Source of the DNA: Schaedlerella arabinosiphila
GTDB taxonomy: Bacteria; Bacillota; Clostridia; Lachnospirales; Lachnospiraceae
Length of the DNA stretch: 64,000 bases
Assembly (NCBI RefSeq): GCF_003885045.1
Contig: NZ_RHJS01000002.1
Span: 1,240,001 to 1,304,000, forward strand
Reading direction: 5' to 3'
Under the pieces are notes generated by a model. The model saw nothing but the letters and a program-made list of their open reading frames with translations, had not been told where the DNA came from and made no database searches. A program made the position numbers and the translations under genes. Of the stretch, positions 43,232 through 52,345 are shown piece by piece (within the stretch, counting starts at the first letter, position 1; each line of letters opens with the position of its first letter).

Positions 43232-43777
43232 ATGACCAGAAATATTACAGAAAATCCATTAATAAATAACGTTTTATATAAGCAAGTTGCTTAGAAAGAA
43301 GACGTGGTAGAAAATACTACGCAGCAGGAAAAAGCTGCTGGTTTGTCGCAAATGCAGAAGCGATACGACATAATAGAATATCAAGATAATGAAGAGTCAG
43401 CCGGAATTTATGAATTGAAAAAAGATGAAAGCGGGAGACCGCAGATCAGATTTAATCATCCCGAAGACAAAGATTCTAATGCATTTGATAATATAGAGGA
43501 TGTTGATAAAAGCGAAGAAGATAATAAAAATAGTGAAAGGAATGGTGAAAAGCCCATCGTTGTGGTGACGACCTTAGATCTGTCTGCTGTTGAGAGAGAG
43601 ATAAAACAATTGAAACAACAGCAACAACAATTAGAACAGAAATTGAATTCGGCAGCAGAAGAACAGAAAAAAGATATACAGGTAGAACTCGATCGAGTAA
43701 TTCAAGAACTTAAACGGAAGGATACAGATACCTATCGTGATAGTCATGCCTACCGTAGACAATATACTCTTGATTAA
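43232..43777 (+). pseudogene. MTRNITENP gene, copy B, with in-frame amber codon
   Basis: 181-codon frame: MTRNITENPLINNVLYKQVA, then TAG at 43292-43294, then a continuous remainder (VVENTTQQEKAAGLSQMQKR ... KQLKQQQQQLEQKLNSAAEE ... RRQYTLD) to TAA 43777. Copy A has CAG at the position of the TAG, so this is a Gln-to-stop change. The product would be a signal-less, highly charged coiled-coil protein with a Gln-rich stretch near residue 130. A GTG at 43304 could restart translation but has no clear ribosome site. Family unknown; in both clusters it follows the end of the 505-aa gene. Confidence 0.7.
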
Positions 43778-43906
43778 AGTAATACAATAAAAAAGCTGCA
43801 GAAAGAACGGGATGATTTTTCACTTTCCCGCAAAGAGATCACAAACAACCGGAAATAGTATGTCCATCGACCCATTTTAGAACCCATTTTATAACTAACA
43901 CCATAA

Positions 43907-43935
43907 TTGTGTTTGGGCGAGAATCATAGTATAAT
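43907..43935 (+). promoter_or_regulatory. Promoter of AAA-ATPase gene
   Basis: TTGTGT (43907-43912), 17-bp spacer, TATAAT (43930-43935). Confidence 0.6.
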
Positions 43936-44055
43936 AGATTGCGTAGTGGTGATGATTATTCATCTTGGATATAGAAAAAGGCTGTTATACAATGCATTCG
44001 AACGAATAGGCAGAAGGAAAGCGGCTAATGAATGATGGAAGGAGTGTGGAAAGAA

Positions 44056-45747
44056 ATGGATGTGCGAAAGAAGAAACTCCCGATAGGAATTGAAAATTTT
44101 GAAGATATGATGAAAGAAGATTTTTACTATGTGGATAAAACGGGACTTATTGCTGACTTACTTCATAATTGGGGGGCGGTAAATCTTTTTACCCGCCCGA
44201 GAAGATTCGGAAAATCGTTGAATATGAGTATGCTGGAACACTTTTTCTCATTGAATGGGGATAAGAGTATCTTTGATGGGCTGGAAATTTCAAAAGAGGC
44301 TTCGCTTTGTGAAGAATATATGGGGAAGTATCCAGTTCTTTCGATTTCCTTGAAAGGGATTGACGCACGGAACTATGAAATGGCATTTGAAATGGCAGTT
44401 CAGATTATGAAGAGAGTTCCCGCAAAAGTACAATACCTTTTGGAGAGTGATGCCTTAAGTGAACAGGACAAAGCGGAATACTGTAAACTTCTGGATGATA
44501 ATATGTCGGAAGCGGTATTTTGTAATAGCCTGAGAGTCCTATCGGAATTGTTGGAGAAGCATCATGGCGCAAAGGTCATTCTGCTAATTGATGAATATGA
44601 CGTCCCTTTGGCAAAGGCTCATGCGAATGGATATTATGACCAGATGATTTCATTGATTCGTAATCTACTTGGAGAGGCACTCAAAACAAACAACAGTTTG
44701 AAATTAGCGGTTCTGACAGGATGTCTTCGGATTTCTAAGGAGAGTATCTTTACCGGGCTTAATAATCTGAAAGTATTGACGATTGCAGATGAGCGTTTTG
44801 ATGAATATTTTGGTTTTACAGATAAAGAAGTGAGGGGCCTTCTTGAGTATTATGATGCAGCGGATCATTATGATGAGGTAAAAAGATGGTACGATGGCTA
44901 CCAGTTTGGAAATGCGGAAGTGTATTGTCCGTGGGATGTGCTGAATCATTGTGACAGAATCAGAAGCGAATCGAATGTTCAGCCGGAAAACTACTGGATC
45001 AACACCAGCAGTAACGATGCAGTGAAGCGGTTTATCCAGGAATCGGCAAATGCTACGACAAAACGGGAGATTGAACGTCTGGTAGCAGGGGAAATCATTA
45101 TAAAAGAAATCCATCAGGAACTTACGTATCCGGAGATTTATCAGACGATTGATAATATCTGGAGTCTGCTTTTCACCACCGGTTATCTGACCCAGCGGGG
45201 AAAAGCAGAGGGAAGGCAGATGAAACTGGCGATTCCAAATCTGGAGATCCGGGATATTTATGTGACACAGATTATGGAATTCTTTAAAGAGAATGTCCGG
45301 AAGGATGGGGATACGCTGAACCGCTTCTGTAATGCCCTGCAGAAGGGAGATGCAGAGGTTGTAGAAAAAGTTTTTACTGAATATCTAAGAAGGTCAATCA
45401 GTATCCGGGATACGTTTATAAAAAAAGATATGAAAGAGAACTTTTATCATGGTGTTTTAGTTGGAATCCTGGGAGTGAAAGACCGATGGGGCATTTCGTC
45501 TAACCAGGAAATGGGCGAAGGCTATGCGGATATCCTCGCGGAACCGGATACCGGAGATATGGGAATTATCATAGAAGTAAAATATGCGCATGACGGAGAT
45601 TTGGATGCGGCGTGCAAGGAAGCATTAAAACAGATCGCGTATACCAGATATGAAGATGACCTGGAGGACGACGGGGTAGAGCATATCTTAAAATACGGAA
45701 TTGCATGTTATAAAAAGCGGTGTAAGGTCATGTTAGCAGAAAGATAA
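44056..45747 (+). CDS. AAA-ATPase-like / PD-(D/E)XK nuclease-fold protein
   Basis: 563-aa protein of the AAA-ATPase-like plus PDDEXK_9 family. The N-terminal LPIGIENFEDMMKEDFYYVD and the P-loop-like LFTRPRRFGKSLNM are diagnostic, and VILLIDEYDVPLAKA is the Walker B. The C-terminal 120 residues give the nuclease core with YADILAEPDTGDMGIIIEVK (D...ExK). The family is very abundant in gut anaerobes; its role (defence, mobile element or otherwise) is unproven. ATG 44056 is preferred, with AAGGAG 11 nt upstream. It is a single-gene unit with its own promoter and terminator. Confidence 0.85.
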   Translation: MDVRKKKLPIGIENFEDMMKEDFYYVDKTGLIADLLHNWGAVNLFTRPRRFGKSLNMSMLEHFFSLNGDKSIFDGLEISKEASLCEEYMGKYPVLSISLKGIDARNYEMAFEMAVQIMKRVPAKVQYLLESDALSEQDKAEYCKLLDDNMSEAVFCNSLRVLSELLEKHHGAKVILLIDEYDVPLAKAHANGYYDQMISLIRNLLGEALKTNNSLKLAVLTGCLRISKESIFTGLNNLKVLTIADERFDEYFGFTDKEVRGLLEYYDAADHYDEVKRWYDGYQFGNAEVYCPWDVLNHCDRIRSESNVQPENYWINTSSNDAVKRFIQESANATTKREIERLVAGEIIIKEIHQELTYPEIYQTIDNIWSLLFTTGYLTQRGKAEGRQMKLAIPNLEIRDIYVTQIMEFFKENVRKDGDTLNRFCNALQKGDAEVVEKVFTEYLRRSISIRDTFIKKDMKENFYHGVLVGILGVKDRWGISSNQEMGEGYADILAEPDTGDMGIIIEVKYAHDGDLDAACKEALKQIAYTRYEDDLEDDGVEHILKYGIACYKKRCKVMLAER

Positions 45748-45823
45748 ACGGCTGAATTTGTAACTCGTTATCATGGACAAAAAGCCAAAGAGGATCTGCT
45801 GTATATCTAAGAATATAGTATGG

Positions 45824-45866
45824 AAAGCCACAGATTTCTAAAAGAGAGGTCTGTGGCTTTTCCATT
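45824..45866 (+). terminator. Terminator after AAA-ATPase gene
   Basis: AAAGCCACAGA (45824-45834) pairs with TCTGTGGCTTT (45850-45860), followed by TCCATTTT. The rest of 45748-45969 is without a recognisable feature. Confidence 0.75.
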
Positions 45867-45969
45867 TTCTCTGCCGGACCGCATCGAAACCACCGGCAGT
45901 CTCCATTGTGCATATTTCATAAAAACCAATGCATAATTTTGTCGCCATTGTTGAAAATATAAAAATAGC

Positions 45970-46025
45970 TTGCATTCCATGATCCTGTATGATAATATAA
46001 AAGCATGAAAAATGAATCGATTCAT
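45970..46025 (+). promoter_or_regulatory. Sugar operon promoter with LacI-type operator
   Basis: TTGCAT (45970-45975), 17-bp spacer, TAATAT (45993-45998). Just downstream of the expected start point is a perfect 14-bp palindrome, ATGAATCGATTCAT (46012-46025), with the central CG typical of LacI-family operators. Its half-site spacing does not fit a CcpA cre box. Confidence 0.65.
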
Positions 46026-46105
46026 ATTTTAAAAAACCAAATAATATAAGGATAAATTCAATTTAAAATGAATTGATATATTTTTGATGGAAAAGGAGGA
46101 AAGTC

Positions 46106-47098
46106 ATGAAAAAAATTTTAGCGATTATCTTAGCAATAGGTATGGTTTTGTCACTGGCGGCTTGCGGGGGAAATAGTTCTGACGGAGGGAATGCATCCGG
46201 AGAAGAGGGCGGCAGCAAAGACACCCAGACAGAGAGCGGGAAAAAAACCGTCGCGCTGGTACCTCCGGCAATGATCTCACCGTATTATAAGTCTGTGATA
46301 TCCGGTGCGCAGGAGGCATGCGACAAGCTGGGTTATGAATTGAAAACACTGGCTCCGGAATCAGAATCTGATTATGCGTCACAGGTTCAGATCGTGGAAG
46401 ACATGATCACACAGAAGGTAGACGGAATCATCCTCTGCGCGATCAACAGCGACGCCATCGTTGCAGCCGTAAAGAAAGCCAATGAAGCGGACATTCCGGT
46501 CGTGATGTTCAATACGCAGAATGAACTTGCCGGCGGGGATGTTGCATGCTATGTGAGATATGACCAGTACGAGGCCGGCGGCAAAGTGTGTGATTTTGTT
46601 GCGGAACAGTTTGGAGAAGAACTGAAAGCAGCCATCGTGGAAGGACTTCCCTCAGACCATACGACAGAGAGAATGGGCGGCTTCGTAGACAAGGCAAAAG
46701 AGGAGCATCCTGGTATTGAAGTTGTGGCAAGTCAGGCAGGAGACTGGGAGCGTGAAAAGGGGATGAACGCGGCGGCGAATATGCTGCAGGCCAATCCGGA
46801 CATTGATGTGATCTTCGCGCTGTGCGATGAGATGGGACTCGGTGCCGTGCAGGCGGTCAAGGAGGCCGGCTCGGATGCCAAAGTGGTAAGCTTTGACGGA
46901 AATCCTAACGCAGTGGCAAGTATCCAGGCAGGGGATCTGGTTTCGACGGTTTCCATCGGAGGCCCGGGAACGGGAAATATGTGTGTAGAAGCATTGGAAA
47001 AGCTTTTTAAAGGCGAGTCGGTCGAAAAAATCGTCAATGTAGATACGGAGATCATATGGGAGGAAAATGCAGATCAGTTCCCATCGGAGGCAGATTAA
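46106..47098 (+). CDS. Sugar ABC transporter substrate-binding lipoprotein (RbsB-like)
   Basis: 330-aa secreted lipoprotein: signal peptide with lipobox LAAC and lipidated C20, a Gly/Ser linker, then a periplasmic-binding-protein type I fold (ALVPPAMISPYYKSVISGAQ, DGIILCAINSDAIVAAVKKA, VVSFDGNPNAVASIQAGDL). It presents a monosaccharide or similar polyol to the permease at 48770. AGGAGG precedes ATG 46106. First gene of the operon behind the palindromic operator. Ribose is not implied; the class transports many sugars. Confidence 0.9.
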   Translation: MKKILAIILAIGMVLSLAACGGNSSDGGNASGEEGGSKDTQTESGKKTVALVPPAMISPYYKSVISGAQEACDKLGYELKTLAPESESDYASQVQIVEDMITQKVDGIILCAINSDAIVAAVKKANEADIPVVMFNTQNELAGGDVACYVRYDQYEAGGKVCDFVAEQFGEELKAAIVEGLPSDHTTERMGGFVDKAKEEHPGIEVVASQAGDWEREKGMNAAANMLQANPDIDVIFALCDEMGLGAVQAVKEAGSDAKVVSFDGNPNAVASIQAGDLVSTVSIGGPGTGNMCVEALEKLFKGESVEKIVNVDTEIIWEENADQFPSEAD

Positions 47099-47107
47099 GC
47101 GCTGCGA

Positions 47108-47125
47108 TTCACGGCCAGCCGTGAA
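47108..47125 (+). other. Hairpin behind binding-protein gene
   Basis: TTCACGGC-CA-GCCGTGAA, an 8-bp perfect stem 10 nt after the stop codon. Without a T-run it is probably an mRNA-stabilising structure that raises binding-protein levels. Confidence 0.5.
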
Positions 47126-47157
47126 CTGCAATGATTAAGCCTGTTGGATGAAGAACT

Positions 47158-47187
47158 AAGGGTGCTGTAAGATGCGGCACCCTTTTC
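47158..47187 (+). terminator. Leaky terminator within the sugar operon
   Basis: AAGGGTGC (47158-47165) pairs with GCACCCTT (47177-47184), followed by TTC. Second hairpin in the 106-nt gap; probably partial termination between binding protein and ATPase. Confidence 0.5.
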
Positions 47188-47204
47188 AGATAAGGAGAAC
47201 ATAT

Positions 47205-48764
47205 ATGGCAGAAGAGTTTATTTTGAAAATGTCTGATATTACGAAACGTTTTCCCGGAGTATTGGCGCTGGATCATGTCAGCTTGCAGGTAAAAAAGGGG
47301 GAGGTTCACGCACTTTTAGGGGAGAACGGAGCCGGAAAAAGTACCCTGATGAAGATTCTGGCCGGCGCCTATGTAAAGGATGAGGGCAGCATTGAAATTT
47401 TCTCACAGAAAACAGAATTGGGAAATCCCAAAGCGGCGGAAGACCTGGGGATAGGCATCATTTACCAGGAGCTGAACCTGATTCCGACCCTGACCGTGGC
47501 AGAAAATATATTTCTTGGACGGTACAAGATGGGAAGCAGGATCAAGATCAACTGGAAAGAAGTCTACGAAGAGGCAAACCGGCTGCTGGAGGATCTGGAG
47601 GTTGATGCAAAGAGCACGGATTATATACGGGATCTAGGAATCGCGCAGCAGCAGATGGTGGAAGTGGCAAAAGCGCTTTCGATGAATGCCCGCATCATTA
47701 TCATGGACGAACCCACGGCGCCTCTGACGGCAAGGGAAACGAAGAACCTGTTTCGGATTGTAAAGAAGCTGAAAGAAAACGGAGTTTCGATCATTTACAT
47801 TTCCCACCGTCTGGAGGAGGTCTTGGAAATCTGCGACCGCGCAACGGTCATGCGGGACGGCTGTACGATCCAGGAGCTGAATATTGCGGAAACCGACATG
47901 GATGAAATGATACGTCTGATGGTAGGGCGCGAATTGAAAGAAAAGTATCCCCGGATTGAGAAACAGATCGGGGAAGTGGTATTTCGCGTGGAGAATCTGT
48001 GTGCAGGAACGAAAGTGCAGAATATCAGCTTTCATGTCAGGGCGGGCGAGGTCTTATGCGTCGGCGGCCTGGTGGGCGCGGGACGGACGGAGACGGTCAG
48101 GGCAATTTTCGGACTGGATGAGAAAACGGACGGCAGAATCATCATTGATGGAAAGCCGTGCAATATCAGGAGTCCAAAGGATGCAATCGCAGCCGGCATC
48201 GGATATGTAACAGAGGACCGAAAGGGCGAGGGGCTGGTACTAAAGCTGGACGTAGGGGAAAATATTACGCTGGCGGCGCTGGATCAGTTCCGCAGCGGCG
48301 TTCATTTGAATTTGCGGAACGAAAAAAATGTGGTGCGGGACTATGTAAAGAGATTAAACATCAAGACTCCTTCCATTTTTCAGAAGGTGGAAAATCTTTC
48401 CGGAGGAAATCAGCAGAAAGTGGTTCTGGCAAAATGGCTGCTGTCAAAATGCAAGGTGCTGATCCTGGACGAACCGACAAGAGGAATCGACGTAGGCGCA
48501 AAGATCGAAGTATATAACCTGATCAACGAATTGGCGAAGGAAGGGAAAGCAATCCTGGTGATCACATCGGAGATTCCGGAGCTGCTGGGAATCTGCGACA
48601 GAGTTGTGGTGATGGCAAGAGGCCGAGTGAGCGGAACACTTTCCAGGGAAGAAGCGAATCAGGAAGCGATCATGACCATGGCGGTAGGAGCTCAAAGCAC
48701 ATCATCCGGAGACGGGGATGGGAAGCAGCCGGAAACAGAAACGATGGAAAAGGAAAGAGGATGA
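47205..48764 (+). CDS. Sugar ABC transporter ATPase (RbsA/MglA-like)
   Basis: 519-aa tandem ATPase. The first domain has GENGAGKSTLMK (Walker A) and IIMDEPTAPLT (Walker B). The second has the degenerate P-loop GLVGAGRTE and an intact LSGGNQQK signature with LILDEPTRGIDVGAK, the usual asymmetry of this family. AAGGAG is 7 nt before ATG 47205; the longer reading passes through the hairpin. It overlaps the permease gene region and energises import. Confidence 0.92.
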   Translation: MAEEFILKMSDITKRFPGVLALDHVSLQVKKGEVHALLGENGAGKSTLMKILAGAYVKDEGSIEIFSQKTELGNPKAAEDLGIGIIYQELNLIPTLTVAENIFLGRYKMGSRIKINWKEVYEEANRLLEDLEVDAKSTDYIRDLGIAQQQMVEVAKALSMNARIIIMDEPTAPLTARETKNLFRIVKKLKENGVSIIYISHRLEEVLEICDRATVMRDGCTIQELNIAETDMDEMIRLMVGRELKEKYPRIEKQIGEVVFRVENLCAGTKVQNISFHVRAGEVLCVGGLVGAGRTETVRAIFGLDEKTDGRIIIDGKPCNIRSPKDAIAAGIGYVTEDRKGEGLVLKLDVGENITLAALDQFRSGVHLNLRNEKNVVRDYVKRLNIKTPSIFQKVENLSGGNQQKVVLAKWLLSKCKVLILDEPTRGIDVGAKIEVYNLINELAKEGKAILVITSEIPELLGICDRVVVMARGRVSGTLSREEANQEAIMTMAVGAQSTSSGDGDGKQPETETMEKERG

Positions 48765-48769
48765 TAAGT

Positions 48770-49726
48770 ATGAAGAATAAGGTAAAAGAAAGAAAAGGTA
48801 CAAGCTATCTTGGAATATTGATCGCATTGCTGGCGCTGTGTGTCGTATTATCCTTTGCCAGCAGCAGTTTTTTGACGGTATCGAACCTGCTCAATGTCTC
48901 ACAGCAGATATCCACCAATTTCTTGATTGCCATCGGTATGACATTTATCATCTTGCTGGGCGGGATCGACCTGTCCGTCGGATCGATCATTGCGGTCACA
49001 GGGCTGATGATGGGACTGATGATGAAAAGCTGGAATCTGCCGGTGCTGGTCAGCATTTTGCTGGGGCTGGTATTTGCGTCCGCAATCGGAATGGCCACCG
49101 GACTTTTGATCACCGGATTTGAACTGCCGCCGTTTATTGCGACACTCGGAATGATGTCGATTGCCAGAGGAGCGGCTTATACGATCACCCAGGGGCAGCC
49201 GATCTATACATTTCCCGAGGGATTTCTTGCAATCACGGGAAGATACGGCGGAGTTCCGATTTTTACAATCCTGATCATGGCGGTCCTGTTTTTGATTGCG
49301 GCCTATGTCTTAAAATATACCAAATACGGAAGATATATTTATGCAATCGGAGGAAATGAAAACTGTGCACGGCTTTCCGGTATCAATGTGAAAAAGGTAA
49401 AATGCCTGGCCTATGTGATCAGCGGATTTTGCTGCGGTGTGGCGGCGATCATCCTGACATCCAGGCTGGATTCGGCCGTCCCCACCAATGCGGACGGGGC
49501 GGAGCTGGACGCCATCGCGGCAGTGGTTATCGGCGGGACTTCCATGAACGGCGGCGAGGGGACGCTGGTAGGGACGCTCATCGGAACCCTGATCATCGGG
49601 ATCGTGGCAAATGGTCTGAACCTGCTGAACGTGCCCCAGGGCGCGCAGCGTATGGTAAAGGGCGGAATCATTGTGCTGGCAGTGATTGTGGACGTGATCC
49701 GCAGAAAAAGAAACCAAAAAGCCTGA
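48770..49726 (+). CDS. Sugar ABC transporter permease (RbsC-like)
   Basis: 318-aa membrane protein with about 8-10 helices. Conserved family segments are GIDLSVGSIIAVTGLMMG, ELPPFIATLGMMSIARG and DAIAAVVIGGTSMNGGEGT. ATG 48770 has AGAGG 9 nt upstream; the ATG at 48761 is too close to it. It starts 5 nt behind the ATPase stop. Forms the pore with the ATPase and lipoprotein of this operon. Confidence 0.92.
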   Translation: MKNKVKERKGTSYLGILIALLALCVVLSFASSSFLTVSNLLNVSQQISTNFLIAIGMTFIILLGGIDLSVGSIIAVTGLMMGLMMKSWNLPVLVSILLGLVFASAIGMATGLLITGFELPPFIATLGMMSIARGAAYTITQGQPIYTFPEGFLAITGRYGGVPIFTILIMAVLFLIAAYVLKYTKYGRYIYAIGGNENCARLSGINVKKVKCLAYVISGFCCGVAAIILTSRLDSAVPTNADGAELDAIAAVVIGGTSMNGGEGTLVGTLIGTLIIGIVANGLNLLNVPQGAQRMVKGGIIVLAVIVDVIRRKRNQKA

Positions 49727-49777
49727 GCGGCGGAAACAAACGAGCTGAAAAAAGATACAATGACTGGAGGAAGAACG

Positions 49778-50152
49778 ATGAATGAAGCGCTGGGACACAA
49801 AACATGGTGTATTCCGGATTTATACATGAAGGAGCCGGGAACGATGCCTACGCCTTCCCATGAAAGCATTACGCTGCTGAATACAGGAAACCGTACGGCA
49901 GAGGTCGTGATCGATCTGCTGTTTGACGACGGAAGGCATTCGGAAAAGCTGGAGGGAATCCAGGTAGGGCCGGCAGGGACAAAGCATCTGCGGATGGACC
50001 AACTGGAGGAATGGGGGATTCAGATTCCCACATCCGTATGCTATTCGGCCATTATTACAAGCAGTGAGAAGATCGTGGTAGAATATGCGAGATTCAACTG
50101 GATTGACGGGGCGGCGCAGTCGTTTGCGGTGATCCCGTACTATGAGAATTAA
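49778..50152 (+). CDS. Sensory rhodopsin transducer (ASRT)-family protein
   Basis: 124-aa beta-rich protein. GHKTWCIPDLYMKEPGTMPT, SHESITLLNTGN, VVIDLLFDDGR, KHLRMDQLEE and the terminal IVVEYARFN correspond in order to the Anabaena sensory rhodopsin transducer family (PF07100). No rhodopsin is present; family members outside cyanobacteria were proposed to be small-molecule-binding domains, often linked to sugar genes. Its place between a sugar importer and two dehydrogenases fits a carbohydrate-sensing or carrying role, which is inference. GGAGG is 7 nt before ATG 49778. Confidence 0.75.
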   Translation: MNEALGHKTWCIPDLYMKEPGTMPTPSHESITLLNTGNRTAEVVIDLLFDDGRHSEKLEGIQVGPAGTKHLRMDQLEEWGIQIPTSVCYSAIITSSEKIVVEYARFNWIDGAAQSFAVIPYYEN

Positions 50153-50226
50153 GATGGAGAATATAGTTTGTGCTGTGGAAAAAACAGAGCTTATCAAGAC
50201 ATCAGGAAAAGGAGAAGAATCGAATC

Positions 50227-51012
50227 ATGACAGAAAAAAGAGTGGCAATTGTGACAGGCGGAACAAGAGGGATGGGACAGGCCATCAGCATTGAGCTTGC
50301 AAAGAGAGGCAATATTGTCTGCGCGGCCTACAGGTCCAATGAAGAGAGCGCCAAAGAAACATTGAAAAAGATACAGGAGCTTGTACCGGAGAGCGGAATT
50401 TATAAGGTAGACGTTTCACAGGAGCAGGAGATCAAACGGTTTGTCAGTGAGATTGGAACGAAATTCGGAAGGATTGATATTCTTGTCAACAACGCCGGGA
50501 TTTTTGACTTCCGCTTTATGGATGAAATGGACGGGGAGTATCTGGACCGTGTCCTGAACACCAATTTCAAAAGCCAGTTTTTCATGCTGCAGAATGCTGC
50601 GGAATATATGAAGAAGAACCACTACGGAAGAGTTGCCAACGCCTCCTCCATTTCAGGCCGGTTTGCGGACTGCGGCCTTGTGGCGTATGCGGCAAGCAAG
50701 GCAGGAGTGGATATGATGACGAAGATTGGCGCTGCAGAACTGGGACCGTACAATATCAGCGTCAATGCCTATGCGCCGGGAATCATCCATACAGATATGA
50801 CAGACGCCATGATTCAGGAACGGGGGGACGAGCAGGTCAGGGACCTGTGCCTGAACCGGTTTGGGACAGGGGAAGACGTGGCGGCGCTGGTCGGATTTCT
50901 GACTTCCCCGGAGGGCGGATACGTGACCGGTGAGATCATCGGAATTGACGGAGGGATGTTCAAGGTACAGAATACATATCTGGCATATGAGCATGCAAGA
51001 AAGAACGGATGA
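50227..51012 (+). CDS. SDR-family oxidoreductase
   Basis: 261-aa NAD(P)-dependent enzyme of the classical short-chain family: cofactor motif TGGTRGMG near residue 11, NNAG, the catalytic Ser in NASSISG and YxxxK in YAASK. The C-terminal GEIIGIDGGMFKV is typical of FabG/glucose-dehydrogenase-like members. Probably oxidises or reduces a sugar or polyol brought in by the importer. AAGGAG lies before ATG 50227, which is chosen over an upstream start. Confidence 0.88.
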   Translation: MTEKRVAIVTGGTRGMGQAISIELAKRGNIVCAAYRSNEESAKETLKKIQELVPESGIYKVDVSQEQEIKRFVSEIGTKFGRIDILVNNAGIFDFRFMDEMDGEYLDRVLNTNFKSQFFMLQNAAEYMKKNHYGRVANASSISGRFADCGLVAYAASKAGVDMMTKIGAAELGPYNISVNAYAPGIIHTDMTDAMIQERGDEQVRDLCLNRFGTGEDVAALVGFLTSPEGGYVTGEIIGIDGGMFKVQNTYLAYEHARKNG

Positions 51013-51058
51013 AAGCAACTGAGAAAAGACAAAGAAGCACAGGAAGGAGAGAAATAAG

Positions 51059-52132
51059 ATGGAAAAAAGAGACGCGAAGATGAAAGCATTATTTTCCTAC
51101 GCACCCTATGATAACCGGCTGGAGGAAACAGATATTCCTTCTGCCGGTCCCGGGGAATTGGTTGTAAAGGTGCTTGGATGCGGGATCTGTGCAGGTGATG
51201 TCAAGTCATATCATGGCGGAATCCGGATCTGGGGAACCAGCCTGGAAAATCGATATATCGAAGCGCCGGTGATCGGCGGACATGAATTTTTCGGGGAGGT
51301 TGTGGAGATCGGAGAAGGGATGGACAGCTATTCCCTGGGGGAATGGGTAACGGCAGAGCAGATTGCCCCCTGCGGGGAATGTGAATTTTGCCGTCAGGGA
51401 AAATACTGGATGTGCCAGGAATCCGCGGTTTACGGATTCAAGCAGCACATTCACGGCGGATTTGCGGAATATATCAGGCTGCATAAAAACAGCAGGATTC
51501 ATAAGCTGCCGAAAAGCTTTACACCGGAACAGGCCGTCCTGGTGGAACCCATTGCCTGCGGAATGCACGCCGTGGAAATGGCGGAGATCGGGCATGATGA
51601 CACGGTTGTGATCGCGGGACTGGGGGCTATCGGAACCTCAATGGTCAACCTGGCCGGATTATATCTTCCGAAGCAGATCATCGGGATCGATGTAAAACCG
51701 TTCCGGATGGAAATGGGAAAAAAGTACGGTGCGGATTATGTATTGAATCCTATGGAATGCAATGTAGAGGAAGAAATCCGAAAGCGTACGGGCGGATATG
51801 GATGCGATGTGTATATTGAGGCGTCCGGAAGCCCCAGAAGTGTGACCCAGGGGCTGCAGTCTTTAAAGAACCATGGAAGATACGTGCAGATGGGAGTGTT
51901 TGCCGAGGAGGTAAAAGCGGATTGGAATATCATCGGCGACGGCAAGGAACTGAGCATCCGGGGTTCCCATTTGTCGGCCCTGACGTTTTGTTCCGTGATC
52001 AAAGGTATAGAAAGCGGGCTGATCAAAACGGAAGGTCTGATCTCACATTCCTTTGGGCTGGAACAGTGGGAGGAGGCATTTGAAGCGGCTGAGAAGGCCC
52101 CCCAGGCGATGAAAGTAATGCTGCGCCCGTAA
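51059..52132 (+). CDS. Zinc-dependent alcohol/polyol dehydrogenase
   Basis: 357-aa medium-chain dehydrogenase. Catalytic zinc ligands are in GCGICAGDVKSY and GGHEFFGEV, structural zinc cysteines in CGECEFCRQGKYWMC, and the Rossmann motif is GLGAIGTSMV. It resembles sorbitol/threonine-dehydrogenase-like enzymes of sugar catabolism. Together with the SDR it could perform paired oxidation and reduction of a polyol. AAGGAGAG precedes ATG 51059. Confidence 0.9.
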   Translation: MEKRDAKMKALFSYAPYDNRLEETDIPSAGPGELVVKVLGCGICAGDVKSYHGGIRIWGTSLENRYIEAPVIGGHEFFGEVVEIGEGMDSYSLGEWVTAEQIAPCGECEFCRQGKYWMCQESAVYGFKQHIHGGFAEYIRLHKNSRIHKLPKSFTPEQAVLVEPIACGMHAVEMAEIGHDDTVVIAGLGAIGTSMVNLAGLYLPKQIIGIDVKPFRMEMGKKYGADYVLNPMECNVEEEIRKRTGGYGCDVYIEASGSPRSVTQGLQSLKNHGRYVQMGVFAEEVKADWNIIGDGKELSIRGSHLSALTFCSVIKGIESGLIKTEGLISHSFGLEQWEEAFEAAEKAPQAMKVMLRP

Positions 52133-52238
52133 TTGCTTCAGGTTTTGGTTTACCGGCGGCTTTTGTTTTTACAAAAAACAGTCTGTTGAAAATATCCGAA
52201 AAGTGCATTTTTCTGCTGTAAAAATATGCAATTTCTGT

Positions 52239-52244
52239 TATAAT
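52239..52244 (+). promoter_or_regulatory. -10 box upstream of lacI-type gene
   Basis: TATAAT at 52239-52244 without a good -35. Transcription would start close to 52251, so the regulator is probably translated from a downstream GTG. Confidence 0.45.
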
Positions 52245-52345
52245 ACTGACGATGCATGGAAGAATGCCGGAAAACGCTGTGTACGTTTTCCGGACTTGCC
52301 ATGGTCAAAAAAGGAATCAAAGTGAATGAGAAAGGGATTATACTT

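Noticed and set aside
14243..43777. Genome-wide reassignment of TAG to glutamine
   Set aside because: Several intact genes end naturally at TAG (for example at 9062, 17137 and 26653), so TAG is a working stop codon here; the two interruptions are better explained as point mutations.
46012..46025. CcpA cre site
   Set aside because: The palindrome is symmetric around CG, but the TG/CA ends are two bases too close for the cre consensus.
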